A DNA stretch of 40,091 nucleotides, from the NCBI GenBank assembly GCA_024227755.1, contig JAAEUB010000250.1:1-40091 (forward strand), written 5' to 3'. Below, piece by piece: positions 19,631 to 29,054 of this stretch. The first letter of the stretch is position 1. Each line of letters opens with the position of its first letter. The notes under the pieces are model-generated. The model ran no database searches. It was not told the origin of the DNA and saw only the letters and a list, made by a program, of their open reading frames with translations. The stretch is from Paracoccaceae bacterium. GTDB lineage: Bacteria > Pseudomonadota > Alphaproteobacteria > Rhodobacterales > Rhodobacteraceae. The translations under genes and the position numbers were made by a program.

Positions 19631-19828
19631 TCAGCGCAACCGCCGCATCATCCGCGCCGCCTGGCGCGCGCGTTTGGCGCTTTGACGGGCCTGACGCGCC
19701 TGCTGGCGTTCGGCGGGCGTCATCTCCTCGGCCGGTTTACCGCGACGTGATGCTACATTGACGCCCTGATTAATTGCTTTGCGCATGAACAACCGCATGA
19801 TCATTCGTACTATCTGGTCGGCATTCAT
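19631..19828 (-). CDS. Small basic conserved hypothetical protein, 65 aa
   Basis: MNADQIVRMIMRLFMRKAINQGVNVASRRGKPAEEMTPAERQQARQARQSAKRARQAARMMRRLR; composition and context suggest a real small gene. Confidence 0.6.
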   Translation of the reverse strand: MNADQIVRMIMRLFMRKAINQGVNVASRRGKPAEEMTPAERQQARQARQSAKRARQAARMMRRLR

Positions 19829-19911
19829 TTCTGCCCCCTTTTCTGCTCATGTCGCAGCCTATCGGTAAAACGTGGCTTTTTGTGGGCAGAGTTATGCGCG
19901 CTTTTGCGCAT

Positions 19912-20562
19912 TCAGTCCTCGAACAATTCTGACTGACCTTCCTCGGCCTCGTCTTCGTCGTCACTGTCAGGACCCGGCATCAGGCCCGGTGGTGGGCGGC
20001 TTTCCAAAAGTCCGGCCGAGCGCAGTTCTTTCAGACCCGGCAGGTCGCGGGCGCTTTCAAGGCCGAAATGGTCCAGAAATTCCTGCGTCACCACAAAAGT
20101 CACCGGTCTGCCCGGTGTCATCCTGCGGCGGCCAAAACGGATCCATTCCTGTTCGATCAGCAAATCGACCGTACCACGCGATACGGACACGCCGCGGATC
20201 TCTTCAATTTCAGCGCGTGTAACGGGCTGATGATAGGCGATGATGGACAGGGTTTCGATCGCGGCGCGGCTAAGTTTCCGGGTCTCAACGCTTTCTTTTT
20301 GCATGAGAAAACCCAGATCGGATGCGGTGCGAATGGCCCAGGCGTCACCTACTTTTACCACTTGCACCCCGCGCCCTTCATAGCGTCTCTTAAGGTGCAC
20401 CAAGGCCTCGGCCGGGTCCGATCCGTGCGGCATGCGTGCGGCCATGTCCGAAAGCGTCACCGGCTCACCCGAGGCAAACAATACCGCTTCGACCATGCGT
20501 TCCTGCTCACCCATGGGTGGGGCTTCAAACAGGCTTTCCTCGTCGTTTCTGTCCTCAGTCAT
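19912..20562 (-). CDS. scpB: Segregation and condensation protein B
   Basis: MVEAVLFASGEPVT...ALETLSIIAYHQPVTRAEIEEIRGVSVSRGTVDLLIEQEWIRFGRRRMTPGRPVTFVVTQEFLDHFGL-type sequence. Confidence 0.95.
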   Translation of the reverse strand: MTEDRNDEESLFEAPPMGEQERMVEAVLFASGEPVTLSDMAARMPHGSDPAEALVHLKRRYEGRGVQVVKVGDAWAIRTASDLGFLMQKESVETRKLSRAAIETLSIIAYHQPVTRAEIEEIRGVSVSRGTVDLLIEQEWIRFGRRRMTPGRPVTFVVTQEFLDHFGLESARDLPGLKELRSAGLLESRPPPGLMPGPDSDDEDEAEEGQSELFED

Positions 20563-21343
20563 CGCCGGTCTTTCGTATCTGAATGGGTGCGAAAGTCTCG
20601 CCCTGCCTTATCTCAATGGACCCCGCCTTGGCCAGTTCCAGCGTAGCGGCAAAATTGGCGGCTGTGGCGCTGCGCCTGCGGCCCGGGTCAACCTCCCAGC
20701 CCTCGGGCAGGTACGAGGTCAGATCGGTCCACTCGCCTGCATAACCGATCAGGCCACGCAACCGGTCCAACGCCTGTTCCAGCGTCATGATCGATTTGCG
20801 GTCCAAGATAAGGGGGCGAAACTCATCCTTGGTGCGGATGCGCGCATAGCCCTGCATCAGATCCATCAAGCTGGCCGAATAAGTCACCCGACGCCGACGC
20901 ATGACATCTTCGGGCAGGCCGCGCGCGAAAAAGTCACGCCCCTTTTGGTCACGCGCCATCAAACGGGCAGCAACGTCGCGCATCGCGGCAAGACGTTCAA
21001 GCTGAAAAGCCAGATGAGCCGCCAGTTCTTCGCCCGACGGCCCCTCTTCGCCCGGCTCGGGTGGCAGCAACAACCGCGATTTCAGGAATGCCAGCCACGC
21101 GGCCATGACCAGATAATCAGCGGCCAGTTCAATACGCAGGGTTCGCGCCTTGTCGATGAAACCCAGATACTGTTCGGCCAGTTCCAGCACCGATATTTTG
21201 CGCAGGTCAACCTTTTGGGTGCGGCTTAAAGTCAAAAGCAGGTCCAGCGGCCCTTCATAGCCATCGACATCAACGATCAGCGCCTCAGCAGCCATTCGTT
21301 CGCTGACCGAGATTATGTCGCTTTGAAAATCGTCGTCAGTCAC
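20555..21343 (-). CDS. scpA: Segregation and condensation protein A
   Basis: DGYEGPLDLLLTLSRTQKVDLRKISVLELAEQYL...ADYLVMAAWLAFLKSRLLLP; GTG start overlapping the nagZ stop. Confidence 0.95.
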   Translation of the reverse strand: MTDDDFQSDIISVSERMAAEALIVDVDGYEGPLDLLLTLSRTQKVDLRKISVLELAEQYLGFIDKARTLRIELAADYLVMAAWLAFLKSRLLLPPEPGEEGPSGEELAAHLAFQLERLAAMRDVAARLMARDQKGRDFFARGLPEDVMRRRRVTYSASLMDLMQGYARIRTKDEFRPLILDRKSIMTLEQALDRLRGLIGYAGEWTDLTSYLPEGWEVDPGRRRSATAANFAATLELAKAGSIEIRQGETFAPIQIRKTGDD

Positions 21344-22397
21344 CTTCCGCCTGCCCCTGTTCCTGGTCCCGTCCCTGTCCAACATCCGAACCGGAATTGT
21401 CCCCGGTCATCAATGCGTGAAATTCAGCTTCAGCGGCGCGAATGTCAATGGGTATAGGGGCCGCGCGCCAGTTCAGAGCCTTGTCCGCACGTTCCTGAGC
21501 CGCCTCTTGCAGGGTCCCGGCAGCCAGAGCCACTTCGTGCATTTCATCGCGTTTGCCACTGCAATGCAGGACCAGATCACAGCCCGCATCCAAAGCCGCC
21601 CTGCCGCGTTGCCCAAGCGGTCCTTGCAGCGCCGACATCGAAATGTCGTCGGTCATCAGCAGCCCGTGAAACCCAAGCTCGCCGCGGATCATCGCAATAA
21701 CCTCGGGCGAAAGGGTCGCCGGGTGGCGTGGGTCCAGATCCTCATAAATCACATGCGCCGTCATTGCGATTGGCAATTCGGCGAGCGGTTCAAAGGCCAT
21801 GAAGTCGGACCAACGCAAGGTTTTCCATTTCTCGGAAACCCGGGGCAGTTCCTCATGGCTGTCAAGGCTGGCACGCCCTTGCCCCGGCATGTGTTTGACC
21901 ACCGGCAAAACCCCGCCATCCAGCAAAGCCTGGGCGACAGTCCCGGCAATTTCCGAGACCCGCACCACGTCTTCACCGTAGCAGCGGTTTTTCAACACCG
22001 GGTGGGTGTCGACGCTGGCAATATCGGCAACCGGGGCGCAATTCCCGTCGATCCCGACCGCCCGCAATTCGTCAGAAATCAGGCGGTAGCGCAGATACAT
22101 CGCCTTGACAGCACCTTTTTTGTTTTGGCGTACCTGTTCAAGCGGAGGCAGCCAGTCGCGCCAATGCGGCAGGGTCAGGCGCGCCACCCGCCCGCCTTCT
22201 TGATCAATGAATACCGGCGCGTCCCGGCCAACCGCATTGCGCAGGTCGGCTGTAAGCGCCTGAAGTTGCGCCGGGTCTTCCACATTACGGGCAAAAAGGA
22301 TGAAGCCCCACGGATTGGTGTCGCGAAAGAACGCGGCCTCATCGGCTGACAGGCTGGGGCCTTCACAGCCAAAGATATACGCGCCCTGCCCGGTCAT
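21336..22397 (-). CDS. nagZ: Beta-N-acetylhexosaminidase
   Basis: VFIDQEGGRVARL, VVKHMPGQGRASLDSHEELP, LLMTDDISMSAL. Confidence 0.96.
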   Translation of the reverse strand: MTGQGAYIFGCEGPSLSADEAAFFRDTNPWGFILFARNVEDPAQLQALTADLRNAVGRDAPVFIDQEGGRVARLTLPHWRDWLPPLEQVRQNKKGAVKAMYLRYRLISDELRAVGIDGNCAPVADIASVDTHPVLKNRCYGEDVVRVSEIAGTVAQALLDGGVLPVVKHMPGQGRASLDSHEELPRVSEKWKTLRWSDFMAFEPLAELPIAMTAHVIYEDLDPRHPATLSPEVIAMIRGELGFHGLLMTDDISMSALQGPLGQRGRAALDAGCDLVLHCSGKRDEMHEVALAAGTLQEAAQERADKALNWRAAPIPIDIRAAEAEFHALMTGDNSGSDVGQGRDQEQGQAEGD

Positions 22398-22400
22398 CAG

Positions 22401-23462
22401 CTAGCGCGTCATCACCGGGATACAGGCCGCCTGGCCTGTCATCAGTGCAGCGCAAAAGCGGCGCGCGTCACTCAGGTCATCAAATCCCAATGCGCGCAGG
22501 CGAAAAAAGGTTTTTCCGCCTGAAGTGGCTTGCTCGATCACCCTTTCCTTGCCGGAAAGGTAATCCTCAAACCGCACCATCAACCGGTTCCATTCAGCGC
22601 GTGCGACTTCGGGGCTGTCAAAGGCACCAAGCTGCACCAGTCTTGTGCCAACGGGGATGTCCGTCGCCGCGACTTCACGCACAGATGGAAAACCTGCATC
22701 GGCGGGTTCGGGGGCGGCAATCGAACCGGCCTCGGCGGCCAGAGCGGCCGAGGCAGCCGCAAGCTGAGCCAAATCATCGGGCCGGTAATTCGGGTGCGGC
22801 GAACGAACCAGACCCGGTACTGATGTCGAAATGACCTGTGGCTGTAAAAGAGCGGCAGCAACTGCGCTGTTGGCGGCCTCCAGCGTCGCCGAAGCGTTAT
22901 TTGAAGAGGTTGGGACAATGTCGGTCACTGCCTCGGACAGAGGCGCGACATCTTCGGTCAATTGGTCGGCCAGGGCCAGTATCTGGTCAGCCGCGTCCGA
23001 GGGATCGGTGCTTTCGGCTGGCACTGGTCGCGCCGGGGCCGGGGTGCTAAGCGCGGAAACCTCGCTTCGCGCCATCGCGGGTGCATCCTCGGGGGTCAAT
23101 CCGACAATGGGTGGTGCCAGTGCAAGGGTATCGGCGGGCGCTTCGGCGCCGCCCTCTGCCTGAACCGCATTCACCGAAAAGCCCTGATAAGCGGCGGATT
23201 CGCCTCCCGGATCATCGGGTTGAACGCGCATCGGGCCGTCCACAGCGCGCACAACCGGGATGCCCGATACATCGCGTACCGCCAGTTTATAACCCCAGAC
23301 ACCAAGACCGATCAGCAAAGTCAGAGAAATAACTGCGCCCAAAAGGCTGGTTAATCCACCGCCCTGACTGTCCTCAGTCTGGCCTTCAGTATCGTTCGGA
23401 AATTCGCGCGGGTCTTCGGTAACGCCGCCGTCTGCCTGTGCCGCCTGTACTGCCAGTACCAT
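22401..23462 (-). CDS. SPOR-domain protein with one predicted TM segment
   Basis: N-terminal TM (LLGAVISLTLLIGLGVWGYKLAV), C-terminal VQLGAFDSPEVARAEWNRLMVRFEDYL...FFRLRALGFDDLSDARRFCAAL SPOR repeat. Confidence 0.88.
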   Translation of the reverse strand: MVLAVQAAQADGGVTEDPREFPNDTEGQTEDSQGGGLTSLLGAVISLTLLIGLGVWGYKLAVRDVSGIPVVRAVDGPMRVQPDDPGGESAAYQGFSVNAVQAEGGAEAPADTLALAPPIVGLTPEDAPAMARSEVSALSTPAPARPVPAESTDPSDAADQILALADQLTEDVAPLSEAVTDIVPTSSNNASATLEAANSAVAAALLQPQVISTSVPGLVRSPHPNYRPDDLAQLAAASAALAAEAGSIAAPEPADAGFPSVREVAATDIPVGTRLVQLGAFDSPEVARAEWNRLMVRFEDYLSGKERVIEQATSGGKTFFRLRALGFDDLSDARRFCAALMTGQAACIPVMTR

Positions 23463-23546
23463 GCCTGCCTTTCCGTCGGAACGGGATGCCTGCCCGAACC
23501 GGATCTCTGCTCATGTCTCAGCCCCGACTGCCAACTGCGATTGTTA

Positions 23547-25268
23547 TCAGCGCATTTCTTCGGCAGGGGTTACGCCCAGAATACCAAGACCTGCAGAAAG
23601 TACAACGCCGGCGGCACTTGGCAGGGCGATTTTTGCCGCCGTGGCTTTCGCGTCACCTTCCTGAAGGAACCTCAGTTGCGCGTTTTCATTGCCAGCGTGC
23701 CATAAAGCATGGAAATCAGAGGCCAGTTCATAAAGGTAAAAGGCTACCCGGTGCGGTTCATGCAGGCGTGCTGCGATCTCGACCAGACGCGGCCATTCTG
23801 CCAGCTTTTTGGCCAGCGCAAACTCGGCCGCATCGGTTAGCAGTGGCGCGGAAGGCGCGTCAACACCCACCTCAGCGGCCTTGCGCTGCACCGACCGCAG
23901 CCGGGCATGGGCGTATTGCACGTAAAATACCGGATTTTCCCGGCTTTGTTCCAGCACCTTGTCAAAGTCGAAATCCAGCGGCGCATCGTTTTTACGGGTG
24001 AGCATAACAAATCTGGCAACATCAGCCCCGACCTGATCAACCACATCACGCAAAGTGACAAAATTGCCCGCGCGTTTCGACATCTTGAAGGGCTGGCCAT
24101 TCTTAAACAGGCGCACCAGTTGGGTCAGCTTGATATCAAGCGGCACAGTACCGGCCGAAAGCGCCGACACCGCAGCCTTCATGCGTTTGACATAGCCGCT
24201 GTGATCAGCACCCAAAACATCAATTAACTGGTCGAAGCCCCTGTTTATCTTATCAAAATGATAGGCGATGTCAGGGGCGAAATAGGTCCATCCGCCATCT
24301 GATTTCTGGATCGGCCGATCGACATCGTCGCCATGCGCGGTCGAGCGGAACAGGGTCTGTTCACGTGGCTCCCAATCATCGGGCATCTTGCCTTTAGGGG
24401 GTTCCAGCGTGCCTTTATAGATCAGGTCTTTGGCTCGCAAATCCTCGATCGCCGATTCTATCAGGCCGGTGCCATATAGCGATTTCTCGCTAAAAAAGAG
24501 ATCCATTTTAATCCCGATTGCGGCCAGATCTTCGCGGATCAAAACCATCATCGCGTCGGTGGAATAGGCGCGCAGCTCGGCCAGCCAGACCGCCTCGGGC
24601 TGGTCGAGCCACTTGTTACCGATCTCATCGGCCAGCGCTTGCCCGATTGGCACGAGGTAGTCGCCGGGATAAAGCCCCTCGGCGATCTCAGGCACAAAAC
24701 CAAGCGCTTCGCGGTAGCGTTCATAAACCGAGCGCGCCAGCACATCGACCTGTGCGCCGCCATCGTTGATATAGTATTCGCGCGTTACATCATGGCCAGA
24801 ATATTCCAGTAACGCAGCCAGCGTGTCGCCAAACACCGCGCCACGCGTGTGGCCGACATGCAACGGACCAGTGGGGTTGGCCGAGACGAATTCCACATTC
24901 ACCTTCTGCCCCTGCCCCATTTTCGAGCGGCCATAGCCTTCGTCCGCCAAAATACCGGCGACCAGAGCGGTCCAGACATCAGGCGCAAGCGTCAGGTTCA
25001 AAAAGCCCGGCCCTGCCACTTCGGCGCGGGAAATACGCGGGTCTTCTTGCAGGCGACCGGCAAGCGCCTGGGCAATGTCGCGAGGCTTCAACCCAGCAGG
25101 TTTTGCCAACACCATCGCCGCGTTGGTCGCCATATCGCCATGCGCTGCATCGCGCGGTGGTTCAACCGTGACATTGGTCATCGCCAGACCAGATGGCAAT
25201 TGACCGGCCTCAACCATGGCCTCAAGCTGGTTGGTGACGAGGATGCGGATATCTTGAAACAAGTTCAT
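23547..25268 (-). CDS. argS: Arginyl-tRNA synthetase
   Basis: [26 protein letters not shown] class I HIGH-like motif; start at [11 protein letters not shown]. Confidence 0.98.
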   Translation of the reverse strand: MNLFQDIRILVTNQLEAMVEAGQLPSGLAMTNVTVEPPRDAAHGDMATNAAMVLAKPAGLKPRDIAQALAGRLQEDPRISRAEVAGPGFLNLTLAPDVWTALVAGILADEGYGRSKMGQGQKVNVEFVSANPTGPLHVGHTRGAVFGDTLAALLEYSGHDVTREYYINDGGAQVDVLARSVYERYREALGFVPEIAEGLYPGDYLVPIGQALADEIGNKWLDQPEAVWLAELRAYSTDAMMVLIREDLAAIGIKMDLFFSEKSLYGTGLIESAIEDLRAKDLIYKGTLEPPKGKMPDDWEPREQTLFRSTAHGDDVDRPIQKSDGGWTYFAPDIAYHFDKINRGFDQLIDVLGADHSGYVKRMKAAVSALSAGTVPLDIKLTQLVRLFKNGQPFKMSKRAGNFVTLRDVVDQVGADVARFVMLTRKNDAPLDFDFDKVLEQSRENPVFYVQYAHARLRSVQRKAAEVGVDAPSAPLLTDAAEFALAKKLAEWPRLVEIAARLHEPHRVAFYLYELASDFHALWHAGNENAQLRFLQEGDAKATAAKIALPSAAGVVLSAGLGILGVTPAEEMR

Positions 25269-25378
25269 GTTTTTCACTCTCTCAGTATGGCGCGGGTTTA
25301 GCACGGCACACAACAAGGTCAACGCCCGCTTGACACCAAATCTCACCAAGCACTGATTGACGCAAAGGGGAACAGCCC

Positions 25379-25711
25379 ATGCAAAATACCGAGATTTACT
25401 GCCTCAATCCACTTGTTGCTGTCATAAACGATGCTTTTGACGCGGTGACCGCGGAACACATCTTAGCGACCGCGCGAAAGGCAAACAGCGCCTGTTCACG
25501 GTCTTGGGCTATCTCAACGATGTTGAAGAAGGTGGTGAAACAGGATTTCCAGCCCTGAAGATATCGGTGCGGCCCCGGCTTGGACATATTGTGATTTTTT
25601 CCAATACCCAGCCTGGCAATGACCACATGCACCCGCATGCATTTCATGCCGGTTTTCCGCCTGAAGCCGGTGAGAAATGGGCCATGGTCATGTGGTGACG
25701 CGAACAAGCCT
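25379..25711 (+). pseudogene. Degraded prolyl-4-hydroxylase-like 2OG-Fe(II) oxygenase
   Basis: N-terminal fragment ([34 protein letters not shown]) in one frame; C-terminal core (GKQRLFTVLGYLNDVEEGGETGFPALKISVRPRLGHIVIFSNTQPGNDHMHPHAFHAGFPPEAGEKWAMVMW*REQA*) in another frame with a TGA inside the terminal W-x-RE motif. Confidence 0.8.
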
Positions 25712-25810
25712 GACACGAACCGCGTGTTTACCCCGAGGCCACGGGCGAGATGCAACGTTTGTGATCGTGTCAAACCGGCGAACATGATCCTGAAACTCAT
25801 GTATTTTGGT

Positions 25811-25839
25811 TTGACAGCTTCATCGCTGAAACCTAAAAA
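25811..25839 (+). promoter_or_regulatory. Candidate sigma-70 promoter for the 76-aa small protein
   Basis: TTGACA-N17-TAAAAA, about 46 nt upstream of the start codon. Confidence 0.5.
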
Positions 25840-25885
25840 ACATGTTAACTGAATTGGTGAAATTGACTTAGCGAAGGCAAAAAGA

Positions 25886-26116
25886 GTGAAGTATGTAAGA
25901 TCGGCTGCGATCATTGTCATTGCTGCGGTTTTGGCCGCAGGAAGTACCTCGGCAGGCGCCTTGGATGAACCGATTATTGACCAAGAAATCCTTATTGAGG
26001 AAACAAGCGCCAATTCATCGGCAGACTTTTTGGTCCCATTGATCTTTCTTCTGCTGCTTGCTGCAACCATTTCCGGTGGTATTTCCGGTGGCAGCGAACC
26101 TTTGGTTCCGATGTAG
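25886..26116 (+). CDS. Small exported/membrane protein, 76 aa
   Basis: Signal peptide-like MKYVRSAAIIVIAAVLAAGSTSAGA, acidic linker, C-terminal hydrophobic segment SADFLVPLIFLLLLAATISGG. Confidence 0.65.
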   Translation: MKYVRSAAIIVIAAVLAAGSTSAGALDEPIIDQEILIEETSANSSADFLVPLIFLLLLAATISGGISGGSEPLVPM

Positions 26117-26150
26117 CGGCAATACTCACGGTAAAAAAAAGGCCTAAAAA

Positions 26151-27314
26151 TTAGGTCCAGGCAGGGCCTGGTTTCAGCACTCCGCACAGCCGTGCGTGTT
26201 CGGTCAGGGCAAACCGGTCAGTCATCCCGGCAATGTAATCCGTCACAATCCGCGCCAGTTGCGTATCATTTTCCGCTTGGGCGATATCAGCGCGCCATTC
26301 GCCCGGCAGCAGCAACGGGTCGTCAAGAAACAACGCGAACAGGTCTTCGACCACAACTGTCACCTCACCGCGCATTTTCACCACCGAAGGTGCTCGGTAC
26401 ATTCGCGCGAACAGGAAGGCGCGGATTTCCTTCAAATCCCCCCAAAGCCTGCCTGAGAACCGAATTACAGGGCGTCCTGCCTCGCGGATGTCACGGGCCG
26501 AGCCTGGATTTACCTCCTGCAACAGACGGCGCGAGGTGATCAGCACATCTTCAACCATCGCGCCGAACACCCTCCGCAGCGCCTCGTGACGCCGCCGTAC
26601 CGGGTCCAATGTGGGCCATTTCGTATCAACTGCATCAAAAGCCAGACCTACAATTGGCAAATCCCTGATTTCCCCCTCGTCAAACAGCCCGGCGCGCAGG
26701 CCGTCATGCAGATCGTGATTGTTATAAGCGATATCGTCGGCAAGGGCTGCCACCTGCGCTTCACCGCCCGCATGGGTGAGTAGCTCAAGATCATGAACCG
26801 CGTCATATTCAGCCAACGCGATAGGCAGATCACCAATTACCGGTCCGTTATGTTTGGCTATGCCCTCAAGCGTTTCCCAGGTCAGGTTGAGCCCGTCCCA
26901 TTCAGCATAATGGCGCTCAAGCGAGGTCACGATCTTCAATGCCTGAGCATTGTGGTCAAAACCGCCGTAAGGTGCCATCAGCCCATTCAGAGCCTCTTCG
27001 CCGGTATGGCCAAAAGGCGGATGGCCAAGGTCATGCGCCAGCGCAACCGCCTCGGTCAGATGGCCGTTCAGCCCGAGAGCGCCGGAAATTGTGCGCGCCA
27101 CCTGTGCGACCTCGATCGAGTGGGTAAGACGAGTGCGAAAATAGTCGCCCTCATGCTCGACAAAAACCTGGGTCTTGTGTTTCAGGCGGCGAAAGGCCGA
27201 TGCGTGAATGATCCGGTCACGGTCGCGTTGAAAGGGTGAGCGAAAGGCGCTTTCTTCTTCGGCGTGAAGCCGTCCGCGCGTACGTGCGGGATCCGTTGCG
27301 TAAGTGGCGCTCAT
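26151..27314 (-). CDS. dgt: Deoxyguanosinetriphosphate triphosphohydrolase-like protein
   Basis: HD-domain: RTRLTHSIEVAQVARTI...AVALAHDLGHPPFGHTGEEALN, SFRRLKHKTQVF-type motif. Confidence 0.95.
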   Translation of the reverse strand: MSATYATDPARTRGRLHAEEESAFRSPFQRDRDRIIHASAFRRLKHKTQVFVEHEGDYFRTRLTHSIEVAQVARTISGALGLNGHLTEAVALAHDLGHPPFGHTGEEALNGLMAPYGGFDHNAQALKIVTSLERHYAEWDGLNLTWETLEGIAKHNGPVIGDLPIALAEYDAVHDLELLTHAGGEAQVAALADDIAYNNHDLHDGLRAGLFDEGEIRDLPIVGLAFDAVDTKWPTLDPVRRRHEALRRVFGAMVEDVLITSRRLLQEVNPGSARDIREAGRPVIRFSGRLWGDLKEIRAFLFARMYRAPSVVKMRGEVTVVVEDLFALFLDDPLLLPGEWRADIAQAENDTQLARIVTDYIAGMTDRFALTEHARLCGVLKPGPAWT

Positions 27315-27397
27315 AATAGCCTCATCTTAGTGCGCCCTGCTTGCGGCGCTGCCTTGCCACCCTTATATTGCACCAGGCGAACAGAAGGAAAGATACG

Positions 27398-27727
27398 ATG
27401 GAACTGACCCTGCCCCCAAAAGTGTCAGAACGCGCCTTTGCGCGGCTGGCCGAAATCGGTGCTGCCGATCAGGGTAAAGCTTTGCGCGTGGCGGTCGATG
27501 GCGGCGGATGTTCCGGTTTTCAGTACGACATAACCCTTGATGACCCATCCGAAGGCGATCTGGTGTTGGAAGGTGGCGGTGAAACGGTGGTTGTGGACGA
27601 GGTCAGCCTGCCATTTTTGACGGGTGCCTTGATTGATTTCAGCGAGGAACTGATCGGGGCGCGGTTTGTAGTAAACAACCCCAACGCCACCGCTTCATGT
27701 GGCTGCGGCACATCGTTTTCAATCTAA
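27398..27727 (+). CDS. erpA: HesB/IscA-family iron-sulfur cluster insertion protein (ErpA-like)
   Basis: GGCSGFQYDITLDD...NPNATASCGCGTSFSI, three conserved cysteines. Confidence 0.9.
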   Translation: MELTLPPKVSERAFARLAEIGAADQGKALRVAVDGGGCSGFQYDITLDDPSEGDLVLEGGGETVVVDEVSLPFLTGALIDFSEELIGARFVVNNPNATASCGCGTSFSI

Positions 27728-27766
27728 AATCCGCGGGTCCGCCCTTCGGGCATATTCACTGGACAG

Positions 27767-28963
27767 GTGCCGGAAATGGATAAACCCGAACACTTCAATA
27801 CAGTCATCATCGGCGCAGGTGCTGCAGGTCTGTTTTGTGCAGGCATTGCCGGCAAGGGTGGTTCGACCCTGGTCCTTGATCACGCGCGCAAGCCCGGTGA
27901 GAAAATCCGCGTTTCCGGTGGCGGGCGCTGTAATTTCACCAATCTGCACACGGATCCCACAAATTTTCTGGGTGAAAACAAGCATTTCCACAAAAGTGCC
28001 CTGGCGCGGTTCAGCCAATGGGATTTCATTGAAATGGTGGATCAGCACGCCATTGCCTGGCATGAAAAAACCCTGGGGCAGCTGTTTTGTGACGACAAAG
28101 CCGGTCAGATCATTGGCATGTTGCTGGCGCATATGGCTGCGGTGGGGGCAGAGATGCGGCTTTCAACGTCAGTTGAGCAGGTTGAAAAAACCGCGGATGG
28201 CTTTCACCTGATCCTTAACGGGTCGGTGGTGACATGCCGACATCTGGTCATTGCAACCGGCGGCAAGTCGATCCCAAAAATGGGCGCAACGGGGTTCGCT
28301 TACGGGCTTGCGCGCCAGTTTGGCATGAGCATTACTGAAACCCGCCCTGCCCTCGTGCCCCTGACATTTCCCGAAGGGCGATTTGCGCCGCTGGCGGGGT
28401 TGGCGACATGGGTACGTGTCTGGAACCCACGCGTGGAATTCAGCGAGAGCCTGCTATTCACCCACCGCGGATTATCCGGCCCGGCAATCCTCCAAATCTC
28501 ATCCTATTGGCGCGAGGGTGAGACAATTAGTGTCGACCTGATCCCGGATACCGATCTGTTTGCGGCCCTGACCACCCAACGCCAGAAAGAAGGGCGCAGG
28601 TTACTAAAAACCGAACTGGCGCAGCATTTGCCTTCGCGTCTGGTGGATTTTCTTGCCCCCGAACTTGGTTTGAACGGAAATCTCGCAGATCAGTCGGACG
28701 TCAGCCTGCGCGATCTCGAGGCAGCTTTGAAAAACTGGAGCCTGACCCCAAACGGGTCCGAAGGCTACCGCAAGGCCGAAGTTACTTTGGGCGGGGTGGC
28801 AACGGACGGTCTGAGCTCAAAAACCATGATGTCAAAAACCGTGCCTGGGCTTTATTTCATTGGCGAATGTGTCGATGTCACCGGCTGGCTGGGCGGGTTC
28901 AATTTTCAGTGGGCCTGGGCTTCGGCCCATGCGGCCGCAAGCTCGATCGCGGCGCAGACCTGA
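27767..28963 (+). CDS. BaiN/HI0933-family NAD(P)/FAD-dependent oxidoreductase
   Basis: VIIGAGAAGLFCA, GEKIRVSGGGRCNFTN, ATGGKSIPKMGATGFAYGLARQFG, PGLYFIGECVDVTGWLGGFNFQWAWASA. Confidence 0.93.
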   Translation: MPEMDKPEHFNTVIIGAGAAGLFCAGIAGKGGSTLVLDHARKPGEKIRVSGGGRCNFTNLHTDPTNFLGENKHFHKSALARFSQWDFIEMVDQHAIAWHEKTLGQLFCDDKAGQIIGMLLAHMAAVGAEMRLSTSVEQVEKTADGFHLILNGSVVTCRHLVIATGGKSIPKMGATGFAYGLARQFGMSITETRPALVPLTFPEGRFAPLAGLATWVRVWNPRVEFSESLLFTHRGLSGPAILQISSYWREGETISVDLIPDTDLFAALTTQRQKEGRRLLKTELAQHLPSRLVDFLAPELGLNGNLADQSDVSLRDLEAALKNWSLTPNGSEGYRKAEVTLGGVATDGLSSKTMMSKTVPGLYFIGECVDVTGWLGGFNFQWAWASAHAAASSIAAQT

Positions 28964-29054
28964 CTGGAATTCAATCTGCCTGCCCCGCGAAGGATACCAC
29001 AAGCCCCGTCATCATTTTCAGCCTGAATGAACTGTTAGCGCCTGCAGCCAGGAC

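Noticed and set aside
21417-22349. 310-aa plus-strand ORF
   Set aside because: Antisense to the clear nagZ coding sequence; product has no recognisable motif and reflects GC-rich codon bias
25396-26187. 263-aa minus-strand ORF
   Set aside because: Spans the oxygenase pseudogene and the small protein on the opposite strand; no recognisable domain
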